Shown here: positions 1-6,138 of the stretch, one piece after another
Numbering within the stretch: the first letter of the stretch is position 1
How the letters are laid out: each line of letters starts with the position of its first letter
Notes under the pieces: generated by a model
Seen by the model: the letters and a program-made list of their open reading frames with translations, nothing else
What the model was told of the DNA's origin: nothing
Database searches by the model: none
Program-made: the position numbers and the translations under genes
Origin: Lachnospiraceae bacterium
Lineage (GTDB): Bacteria > Bacillota_A > Clostridia > Lachnospirales > Lachnospiraceae
Direction of reading: 5' to 3'
Length of the DNA: 11,309 bases
Assembly: GCA_024684065.1 (NCBI GenBank)
Contig: JAIKXO010000107.1
Span: 1 to 11,309 of the forward strand

Positions 1-1389
1 GTAGGGCTTTCGCTCTGGCTTGGATTTTTTGTGCCGGCAGGAGTGGCAGTTTACTGGATCGCAAGCAACCTCCTGTCAATAGTACAGCAGCTTTTCCTCA
101 ACAGGGTATACGATCCTGAGAAAAATATCGACTATAACGAGCTTGAGAAGACAAAGAAAGAGCTTAGTGAGTTAGGGAATGTAGGAGTTGCAAAAAGGAC
201 TCCGGAGGAAAAGCGGCGTGAAAAGGAGGATTACAGGAGATTTTTCAGGATAGAGAACAAGCATCTGGTCTTCTATTCGGAGGGAAGCGGATTCTATAAA
301 TATTTCAAGGGATTTATTGAATATATCCTTAAAAACACAAACATAATTATCCACTATATTACAAGCGACTACAATGACCAGATATTCGGGATCGCATCGG
401 AGAATCCGCAGATCAGAACATATTATATTGGCGAGAAAAGGCTGATAACACTGATGATGAAGATGGATTCGGATGTAGTTGTCATGACGATGCCCCATCT
501 CGACATATACCATATAAAGCGCAGCTATGTAAGGAAAGACATCGAGTATATCTTTGTTCAGCACGCCATTGAGCAGAACAACATGGTCATGAAGAAAGGT
601 TGCACAGACAATTTCGACACGATCCTGTGTGCAGGTCCCCATCAGAAAGAAGAAGAGGAGCTGAAAGGTCAGAGATATGGGCTAAGGGAAAGGAAGCTCG
701 TGGAGTGCGGATATCCGCTCATTGATGAGATGAGACGTGAATACCGGGAAAACGGAGAAAAAGACCACGACAAGACCATGGTCCTTATCGCACCTTCATG
801 GCAGAAGGACAACATAATCGATCTGTGCCTTGAGGAAATCCTGGACTCATTGAAAGACAGGGATTTCCATGTGGTAGTGCGTCCCCATCCTCAGGAGGTG
901 CGGCAGAAAAAGGAATATATCCTTGGCCTTAAAAAGAAATATGAAGAAACAGGCATAGAGTTCCAGACCGAGTTTTCCTCTAATGAGACGATAATGAATG
1001 CGGATGTGCTCATAACGGACTGGTCGGGAATAAGCTTCGAATATGCCTTTACAACGTTTAAGCCTGTGCTGTTCATAAACACCCCAATGAAGGTAATGAA
1101 CCCGGATTATGCGGAGCTGGATACGGTTCCACTGATCATAAGGCTGAGGGACAGGATAGGGATAAGTATTGATACCGACAGAATAGATGAAACAGGTAAT
1201 GCCTTATCGGAACTGATCTCAAGAAAGGATGAATTCAGGGCAAGTATCGACAGTCTGGCCCATGAATATCTGTATAACCTGGACAGATCTTCGGAAGCAG
1301 GCGGCAGATATATCATAGAAGCGGTCAGAGAGAAGATTATGAAAAAAAATAACAGCCAGAAACCTGAAAAGGAGAGTCAGCCATCATGA
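1..1389 (+). CDS. YidC/Oxa1 C-terminal helix fused to CDP-glycerol glycerophosphotransferase-type domain (5' partial)
   Basis: The frame is open from base 1, so the start lies upstream; 462 residues are visible. Residues 1-30 form a hydrophobic helix with PAG(V)AVYWIASNLLSIVQQ, which matches the last transmembrane segment of YidC/Oxa1 insertases, followed by a charged linker (about 33-75, rich in K/E/R). The rest (about 85-450) resembles the CDP-glycerol glycerophosphotransferase family (TagB/TagF-like): FYSEGSGFYKYF at 91-102, VQHA with His188, IAPSWQ at 263-268, RPHPQ at 294-298 (His296) and ITDWSGISFEYAF at 338-350. In that family two conserved histidines, one in an RPHP-like motif, serve catalysis; assigning His188 and His296 that role is my inference. 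The family transfers glycerol phosphate from CDP-glycerol to polymers at the inner membrane face. Because the gene overlaps the phosphonate mutase gene by 4 bases, a CMP-activated phosphonate is a plausible donor. Alternative: ordinary teichoic-type polymerase or primase. The fusion depends on the part lying outside the window. Confidence 0.85.
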   Translation, partial: VGLSLWLGFFVPAGVAVYWIASNLLSIVQQLFLNRVYDPEKNIDYNELEKTKKELSELGNVGVAKRTPEEKRREKEDYRRFFRIENKHLVFYSEGSGFYKYFKGFIEYILKNTNIIIHYITSDYNDQIFGIASENPQIRTYYIGEKRLITLMMKMDSDVVVMTMPHLDIYHIKRSYVRKDIEYIFVQHAIEQNNMVMKKGCTDNFDTILCAGPHQKEEEELKGQRYGLRERKLVECGYPLIDEMRREYRENGEKDHDKTMVLIAPSWQKDNIIDLCLEEILDSLKDRDFHVVVRPHPQEVRQKKEYILGLKKKYEETGIEFQTEFSSNETIMNADVLITDWSGISFEYAFTTFKPVLFINTPMKVMNPDYAELDTVPLIIRLRDRIGISIDTDRIDETGNALSELISRKDEFRASIDSLAHEYLYNLDRSSEAGGRYIIEAVREKIMKKNNSQKPEKESQPS

Positions 1390-3404
1390 AAGCGTTGATC
1401 TTAAACTCTGGGATGGGCACCAGGATGGGTGTCCTTACATCGGAACATCCCAAATGCATGACGGAAATAAGCCACAAAGAGAGCATACTTTCAAGACAGC
1501 TACGCATGTTGCAGGAGGTGGGCATTAAGGACGTGGTGATGACGGTGGGGTATTATGACAATGTCCTTGCAGGGTACTGCAGGAGCCTGGAGCTGCCGGT
1601 TAACATCACATATATAAAGAATCCGCTTTATAAAGAGACAAATTATATATATAGCATATACTGCGCCAGAGACTACCTGGATGACGATGTTTTGCTGTTA
1701 CATGGCGACATGGTGCTTGAAAATAAGGCTCTTGATGAGATCCTTGCAAGCGAGAGGAGCTGCATGGCTGTCAGCGGATGCGCAGACATTCCGGACAAGG
1801 ACTTCAAAGCATCCATAAAAGATGGCCGTATAGAAGCTATAGGTGTTGACCTGATGAATGACGTTGTCCCTGCTTATCCTGTTTATAAGCTTAATAAGAA
1901 GGACTGGCGCCTTTGGCTTGATGAGATAATAAAGTTTTGTGAACGGGAAGGCGGCGAGTGGAGGAAAAAATATGCCGAGGAAGCTTTTAACCGGATTTCG
2001 GAAAGCTGCATGATCTACCCGTGCGATATAGGCGAGATGTTGTGTGCGGAGATAGATGATGCCATGGATCTTGCCGCTGTTTCTTCAAAGCTGAAGGAAG
2101 TGGAGAGCCGGATCGTTTATGCAGGATTCAGCACAGATGTCCTGCATTCCGGGCACCTGAATATAATACGCAAGGCCCAGAGGCTTGGCAAGGTGATAGC
2201 GGGGATCCTTACGGACGAGGCAGTTTCATCATATAAAAGATACCCGCTTCTCCCGTGCGAGGAAAGGATGTCTATGTTCGAGAGCATATCCGGGGTCTGG
2301 AAGGTTGTTGTGCAGGACAGTCTGTCCTACCGGGACAATTTATTGAAATATAAGCCTAAATATGTGGTCCATGGTGACGACTGGAAAACCGGAGCCCTTA
2401 AGCCGGTAAGAGATGAGGTAGCCGAGATCCTTGCGTCATATGGGGGAGAGCTTGTAGAGGTGCCTTATTCACACAGTGAGGCATATGACAAGCTTGAGAC
2501 CGGAGCCCGCCTCCAGCTGTCCATGCCGGATATAAGGAGAGGGAGGCTTAGAAAGACGATATCGATGAAGGGCCTTGCCACAGCAATGGAAGCGCATGAC
2601 GGCCTGACGGGGTTAATAGTTGAGAACACGGTCGTCTATCAGAACGGCGGCGGCCACCAGTTTGATGCCATGTGGGTGTCAAGCCTCTGTGACTCTACGG
2701 CAAAAGGAAAACCGGACATAGAGCTCCTTGATATGACGGCAAGGCTAAAGACGGTAGAGGATCTGATGGAGATAACGACAAAGCCGATCATTTTCGATGG
2801 CGATACGGGCGGCAGGCTTGAGCATTTTCCGTATACCGTAAAGACCCTCGAGAGGATGGGAGTCTCAATGGTCATAATAGAAGATAAGACGGGACTGAAA
2901 AGAAATTCGCTGTTCGGGACGGGAGCGGGGCAGACCCAGGACAGCATTGAGAATTTCTGTGAAAAGATAAGGGCCGGGAAAAAAGCCTGCCATACGAAGG
3001 ATTTCATGATATGCGCAAGGATAGAGAGCCTGATACTTGAGATGGGGATGGAAGATGCCCTGACGAGGGCCTTTGCATACGTTGATGCCGGAGCCGATGC
3101 GATAATGATACACAGCCGCAGGAAGGACCCCGGTGAGATCTTCGAATTTGTGGAGAGTTTTAGGGTCAGGGACACGGCCACTCCTCTGGTTGTTGTCCCC
3201 ACAAGTTTTAATTCCGTGACTGAGGAGGAGTTTAAGGCAAGAGGTGTCAATATAGTCATATATGCAAATCAATTAATGAGGGCGACGGTGCCTGCCATAA
3301 AGAAGGCCGCCGTGACGATACTTGAAAATCACAGGGCAAAGGAGTGTGACGAATTTCTTATGCCTTTCTCGGAGATAATCCGCATGATCCCGGAGGAGGC
3401 CTGA
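1386..3404 (+). CDS. aepX: Three-domain nucleotidyltransferase / cytidylyltransferase / phosphoenolpyruvate mutase
   Basis: The 672-residue protein has three domains. Residues 1-235 are a LicC/PntC-like NTP transferase: LNSGMGTRMG (6-15), PKCM (22-25), a TNYIYSIYCARDYL stretch and HGD (106-108, Asp108 a likely metal ligand). Residues 243-372 are a TagD-like cytidylyltransferase with HSGH (254-257) and GDDW (330-333). Residues 384-672 are phosphoenolpyruvate mutase of the isocitrate lyase superfamily: DGDTGG (471-476) and the signature EDKTGLKRNS (499-508), with Glu499, Lys505, Asn507 and Ser508 matching the mutase catalytic and loop residues. The mutase makes the C-P bond by converting PEP to phosphonopyruvate. 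A nucleotidyltransferase domain probably activates the final phosphonate with CTP. TagD-PepM proteins are familiar, for example in Bacteroides; the extra N-terminal domain makes this longer than the usual form of about 430 residues. AAAAGGAGAG at 1367-1376 lies 9 bases before the ATG, which overlaps the previous stop. The mutase call is very secure; which domain activates what is not. Confidence 0.95.
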   Translation: MKALILNSGMGTRMGVLTSEHPKCMTEISHKESILSRQLRMLQEVGIKDVVMTVGYYDNVLAGYCRSLELPVNITYIKNPLYKETNYIYSIYCARDYLDDDVLLLHGDMVLENKALDEILASERSCMAVSGCADIPDKDFKASIKDGRIEAIGVDLMNDVVPAYPVYKLNKKDWRLWLDEIIKFCEREGGEWRKKYAEEAFNRISESCMIYPCDIGEMLCAEIDDAMDLAAVSSKLKEVESRIVYAGFSTDVLHSGHLNIIRKAQRLGKVIAGILTDEAVSSYKRYPLLPCEERMSMFESISGVWKVVVQDSLSYRDNLLKYKPKYVVHGDDWKTGALKPVRDEVAEILASYGGELVEVPYSHSEAYDKLETGARLQLSMPDIRRGRLRKTISMKGLATAMEAHDGLTGLIVENTVVYQNGGGHQFDAMWVSSLCDSTAKGKPDIELLDMTARLKTVEDLMEITTKPIIFDGDTGGRLEHFPYTVKTLERMGVSMVIIEDKTGLKRNSLFGTGAGQTQDSIENFCEKIRAGKKACHTKDFMICARIESLILEMGMEDALTRAFAYVDAGADAIMIHSRRKDPGEIFEFVESFRVRDTATPLVVVPTSFNSVTEEEFKARGVNIVIYANQLMRATVPAIKKAAVTILENHRAKECDEFLMPFSEIIRMIPEEA

Positions 3405-4540
3405 TGGGACAGACGATAATAAGGACCGATGGTCATTATGACGATGTCGGAAACTATCTGGCGGAAAGCGGGATACGTCATGCCTTGCTGGTATGCGGTC
3501 GCTATATAGATAAACTTAATATAGGCAGTTATATAAAAAAAATGGATCAGGAAGTTGGGGTAAAGACAACAGTGTTTAATGGTTTTTCCCCGAATCCGAA
3601 ATATGAATCGGTTCTTGAGGGCGTAAAGGTATTTAAGCAATACGGGTGCGACGGAATAGTGGCTGTAGGCGGTGGTAGCGCCATTGATGTCGCAAAATGC
3701 ATAAAGCTGATCTCAGGCATGGGCGAAGAAGGCGATATAGACAGCCTGCAACGTAAGGACAAAACCGTCAGCAATATAAGGTTAATGGCGGTTCCGACTA
3801 CTGCCGGATCAGGCTCCGAAGCTACGAAGTTTGCAGTAGTCTATCGTGACGGTAAAAAACTTTCAGTTGCGGATGAGGAATGCCTTCCCGATGCAGTGGT
3901 GTTTGACAAGGGAATATTGAAAACACTTCCGGAGTATCAGAAAAAAGCCACAATGTTAGATGCCATGTGCCATGCAATAGAATCCTGCTGGTCAGTAAAC
4001 AGTACTGTTGAAAGCAGGGGATATTCCGTAGAGGCATTGGGAAGCATCATGGACAATATGGATGGTTACCTCGCCGGATCGGAAGAAGCAGAGGATAAGA
4101 TGCAGGAGGCTGCATACCTTGCGGGAAAAGCGATAAATATAGCGCAGACTACGGCAGGTCATGCAATGAGTTATAAGCTTACGGGACTGTATGGAATCGC
4201 ACACGGTCACGCTGCTGCTTTGTGCGTCAGGGAGCTGTGGCCATGGCTTATAACACATTCTAAGGATGCTGTTTCCGAACCCCGGCTAAACGAGTCGTTT
4301 GCATTACTTGCGGATGGAATGCATTGCATGGGGCCGACCGGGGCATCAGAGGAGTTTTCTGAAATTCTTGATCGGCTTGGGCTGGAAGTTCCGACCCCGG
4401 AACCGGGAGATATAGATATCCTTGTGTCGTCGGTAAATCAGGAGAGACTGAAAAACAGTCCCATTGTTCCTGGTTCAAACGATATCAGAAAACTATATAT
4501 GAAGATATTTGATCATGTAAGGAGCGATTCAGCATTATGA
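3404..4540 (+). CDS. Iron-containing alcohol dehydrogenase, probable phosphonoacetaldehyde reductase
   Basis: A 378-residue group III (iron-type) alcohol dehydrogenase. GGGSAIDVAK at 89-98 is the nucleotide-binding glycine motif, and TTAGSGSEAT follows. The metal ligands are Asp186, His190, His253 and His267. Their spacing (4, 63 and 14 residues) matches that of well-known family members such as FucO; His269 lies beside the last one. Set between a phosphonoenolpyruvate mutase and a phosphonopyruvate decarboxylase, it most likely reduces phosphonoacetaldehyde to 2-hydroxyethylphosphonate, the role of PhpC/FomC-type enzymes in other phosphonate pathways. This substrate is inferred from context: the family fold alone does not fix it. 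No aminotransferase is present in the window, which argues against 2-aminoethylphosphonate as the product. The start ATG shares one base with the upstream TGA (TGATG) and is preceded by GGAGGAGG at 3392-3399, so translation is probably coupled to the mutase gene. It acts in the cytoplasm with NAD(P)H. Confidence 0.9.
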   Translation: MGQTIIRTDGHYDDVGNYLAESGIRHALLVCGRYIDKLNIGSYIKKMDQEVGVKTTVFNGFSPNPKYESVLEGVKVFKQYGCDGIVAVGGGSAIDVAKCIKLISGMGEEGDIDSLQRKDKTVSNIRLMAVPTTAGSGSEATKFAVVYRDGKKLSVADEECLPDAVVFDKGILKTLPEYQKKATMLDAMCHAIESCWSVNSTVESRGYSVEALGSIMDNMDGYLAGSEEAEDKMQEAAYLAGKAINIAQTTAGHAMSYKLTGLYGIAHGHAAALCVRELWPWLITHSKDAVSEPRLNESFALLADGMHCMGPTGASEEFSEILDRLGLEVPTPEPGDIDILVSSVNQERLKNSPIVPGSNDIRKLYMKIFDHVRSDSAL

Positions 4541-5661
4541 AGGCAGAAACGTTTGTTGATATCCTTGGCTCTGAATTCTATACAGGAGTACCGGATTCCA
4601 AACTCCGCCCTCTGTGTGATTACCTGATGGACAGTTACGGGACTGATCCGGGACATCATGTAATAGCCGCCAACGAGGGAAACTGCACTGCGATCGCCGC
4701 GGGTTACCACCTTGCAACGGGGAAGGTTCCGGTTGTTTATATGCAGAACAGCGGAGAGGGGAATATCATAAACCCTTTTTCCAGTCTTATGCACGAGGAG
4801 GTATACGGAATCCCCTGTGTATTCGTCATTGGTTGGAGGGGTGAGCCGGATACAAAGGACGAGCCCCAGCATATATTTCAGGGGAAGATAACGTTAAAAC
4901 TCCTTGAAGACATGGGGATCCGATATTTTGTGGTAAGTAAAGATACCGGGGACGAGGAAGTATGCAAGGTAATGGACGGATTCAAAAATGATCTGTCTGA
5001 GGGGAGATGCGTGGCCTTTGTAATCCGGAAAGGGGCGCTGGCTTATGATGAAAAGGTGGCTTACCAAAATAATTATGCCCTTACGAGGGAGAAGGCAATC
5101 AGGTGCGTAGCTGAAGCGGCAGGCAGGGATCCTGTAATCTCAACGACCGGCAAGGCAAGCAGGGAGCTTTTTGAGATCAGGGAAGCAAAAGGAGAAGGGC
5201 ATTCATATGACTTTCTCACCGTCGGTTCCATGGGACACGCCTCATCTATAGCATTAGGTGTTGCCCTGAATAAGCCGGAGAGAAAGGTATGGTGTATAGA
5301 CGGGGACGGAGCCGTTCTTATGCATATGGGGGCTTTGGCTGTTATCGGCTCCTTATCGCCAAAGAACCTGGTGCACGTGGCAATCAATAACGGAGCCCAT
5401 GAGTCGGTAGGAGGGATGCCTACATGTGCTTCAAAGCTTAAACTGTCAGAGATTGCAAAGGCTTGCGGATATCCGTATGTAGCAAGTGCGGAGGATATAG
5501 AAACGCTGGAGCATGAGCTTAAAGAGGCAAAAAAAAGAGATAGTCTGTCATTTATTGAGATAAAGTGTTCGATTGGTTCAAGGAGTGATCTTGGCAGGCC
5601 AACAAGAAGTCCGATGGAAAATAAAAAAGGGTTTATGGAGCATTTATCAACTTTGAAATAA
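4537..5661 (+). CDS. aepY: Phosphonopyruvate decarboxylase (thiamine diphosphate enzyme)
   Basis: A 374-residue thiamine diphosphate enzyme. The pyrimidine-binding half (about 1-165) carries NEGNC with Glu47 as the likely cofactor-activating glutamate, followed by an AAGYHLATGKVPVVYMQNSG stretch. The pyrophosphate-binding half (about 185-374) has DGDG at 255-258 and NN at 284-285, the GDG-X(25-27)-NN metal and diphosphate motif. The length and the GAHESVGGMPT region after the NN fit phosphonopyruvate decarboxylases, which turn unstable phosphonopyruvate into phosphonoacetaldehyde and CO2; this irreversible step pulls the unfavourable mutase reaction forward. Sulfopyruvate decarboxylase is a relative, but it is usually split into two subunits and would not sit beside a PEP mutase. 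The ATG overlaps the dehydrogenase stop by 4 bases (ATGA), with AAGGAG at 4519-4524. It is the last gene of the overlapping phosphonate block: 118 bases separate it from the next supported start. Confidence 0.93.
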   Translation: MKAETFVDILGSEFYTGVPDSKLRPLCDYLMDSYGTDPGHHVIAANEGNCTAIAAGYHLATGKVPVVYMQNSGEGNIINPFSSLMHEEVYGIPCVFVIGWRGEPDTKDEPQHIFQGKITLKLLEDMGIRYFVVSKDTGDEEVCKVMDGFKNDLSEGRCVAFVIRKGALAYDEKVAYQNNYALTREKAIRCVAEAAGRDPVISTTGKASRELFEIREAKGEGHSYDFLTVGSMGHASSIALGVALNKPERKVWCIDGDGAVLMHMGALAVIGSLSPKNLVHVAINNGAHESVGGMPTCASKLKLSEIAKACGYPYVASAEDIETLEHELKEAKKRDSLSFIEIKCSIGSRSDLGRPTRSPMENKKGFMEHLSTLK

Positions 5662-5666
5662 ATAAA

Positions 5667-5688
5667 GCTTTATATTGCAAAGCCTTTT
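5667..5688 (+). terminator. Weak terminator-like hairpin after the phosphonate block
   Basis: GCTTT (5667-5671) and AAAGC (5679-5683) pair around a 7-base loop and are followed by CTTTT. It starts 6 bases after the decarboxylase stop. The stem is only 5 bp and the T run is short, so termination would be leaky at best. A second weak stem (CCTTT/AAAGG, 5683-5696) overlaps it and could compete. Confidence 0.25.
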
Positions 5689-5714
5689 AATAAAGGTGAA
5701 TAAAGATAGATTGT

Positions 5715-5747
5715 TGATATTAAAGTGTTCTTTGATGGTTAATATCA
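5715..5747. repeat. Perfect 9-bp inverted repeat with 15-base spacer
   Basis: TGATATTAA (5715-5723) is the exact reverse complement of TTAATATCA (5739-5747). The arms are AT-rich and no T run follows, so a terminator is unlikely. The arms flank and partly overlap a candidate promoter, which would suit a regulator-binding site, but two AT-rich 9-mers may also pair by chance. Confidence 0.4.
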
Positions 5748-5759
5748 TGTATTTATAAT
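5732..5759 (+). promoter_or_regulatory. Candidate sigma-A-type promoter before the small membrane protein
   Basis: TTGATG (5732-5737, 4 of 6 to consensus) and TATAAT (5754-5759, perfect) are 16 bases apart. Transcription would start near 5766, inside the ribosome binding region of the next gene. That gives an almost leaderless mRNA and counts against the call; the perfect -10 box may be chance in an AT-rich spacer. Confidence 0.3.
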
Positions 5760-5761
5760 TG

Positions 5762-5771
5762 AAAGGTAGGG
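5762..5771 (+). promoter_or_regulatory. Ribosome binding site fixing the small-protein start
   Basis: AAAGGTAGGG lies 8 bases before ATG 5780. It favours this ATG over an in-frame TTG at 5759, which would have the site inside its coding sequence and no comparable site upstream. Confidence 0.6.
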
Positions 5772-5779
5772 AAAAGAAA

Positions 5780-5992
5780 ATGAGACCAGTAATGGCGTAT
5801 ATTGATCCGGGAGTAACAACTTATTTAATTCAGGCAGTTGCGGGAGTAGTTGTCGCAGTAGGAGCAGTTGCGGGAATTTATTGGAGAAAGGCAAAGAAGA
5901 AGGTTCAGGATAAGTTGGGGATAGAGGAAACAAAAGAACGGGAGTCTGACGATATAATCGTTAATGCGGATAAGAATACCTTAGATAGCTGA
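5780..5992 (+). CDS. Small single-pass membrane protein with YIDPG motif
   Basis: A 70-residue protein. Near the N terminus is AYIDPG (6-11), then a hydrophobic segment at about 13-35 rich in Val, Ala and Gly and ending in YW, followed by a basic cluster RKAKKK (36-41) and a charged, acidic tail. By the positive-inside rule the tail should be cytoplasmic and the short N terminus outside. There is no typical signal peptidase site. From memory, small membrane proteins with an early YIDPGT-like motif occur beside glycopolymer genes in clostridia, but I know no proven function. A role as a membrane anchor or partner for the neighbouring glycan enzymes is speculation. The gene stands alone between the phosphonate block and the RgpF genes. 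That it is coding is supported by its ribosome binding site and membrane-protein pattern. Confidence 0.7.
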   Translation: MRPVMAYIDPGVTTYLIQAVAGVVVAVGAVAGIYWRKAKKKVQDKLGIEETKERESDDIIVNADKNTLDS

Positions 5993-6039
5993 AAGCATAA
6001 ATACTCGAAAATGGATGAGGTGGCGGAGAAACGACAGTT

Positions 6040-6129
6040 TTGCGGGAATACTGGCATTTATCAGAGGTTGTTTACAGTATCATAGAAAAAAAAGAATTAT
6101 CAACAATGCCAAAAGAAAGCAAGGTGTGA
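6040..6129 (+). other. Possible gene remnant or 29-residue small ORF in the 5993-6138 spacer
   Basis: A frame open from 6019 (after TGA 6016-6018) to TGA 6127-6129 has coding-like content, including REYWHLSEVVYSIIEKKEL, but no ATG before an internal late one. TTG 6040 is a possible start, with GGAG at 6025-6028. It ends 9 bases before the next gene. It could be the 3' end of a decayed gene, a small peptide, or chance. The rest of the 5993-6138 spacer shows nothing else except a candidate promoter. Confidence 0.2.
6071..6100 (+). promoter_or_regulatory. Candidate promoter for the RgpF block
   Basis: TTTACA (6071-6076, 5 of 6 to the -35 consensus) and AATTAT (6095-6100, 4 of 6 to -10) are separated by 18 bases with an A-rich spacer. 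Transcription from about 6107 would leave a leader of roughly 32 bases before ATG 6139. It overlaps the possible small ORF. Confidence 0.3.
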
Positions 6130-6138
6130 ATAATAAAG

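Noticed and set aside
2639..3259. Long open frame on the minus strand inside the PEP mutase domain, and similar ones at 172-642 and 8001-8408
   Set aside because: They lie opposite strongly supported coding regions with recognisable motifs. Their own translations show no family motif and no ribosome binding site, so they are by-products of codon bias.
2523..3404. Isocitrate or methylisocitrate lyase as the identity of the third domain
   Set aside because: The EDKTGLKRNS signature and the adjacent decarboxylase gene are specific to PEP mutase; lyases carry a different cysteine-containing loop there.
4537..5661. Acetolactate synthase or sulfopyruvate decarboxylase
   Set aside because: At 374 residues it is too short for the three-domain synthase, and a single chain beside a PEP mutase fits phosphonopyruvate decarboxylase better than the usually two-subunit sulfopyruvate enzyme.
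1..5661. Phosphonate degradation locus
   Set aside because: No phosphonatase, C-P lyase or phosphonate transporter motif is present; PEP mutase with the decarboxylase indicates biosynthesis.
5759..5779. Upstream TTG start adding 7 residues to the small membrane protein
   Set aside because: It would place the good AAAGGTAGGG ribosome binding site inside the coding region and has no site of its own; ATG 5780 is better.
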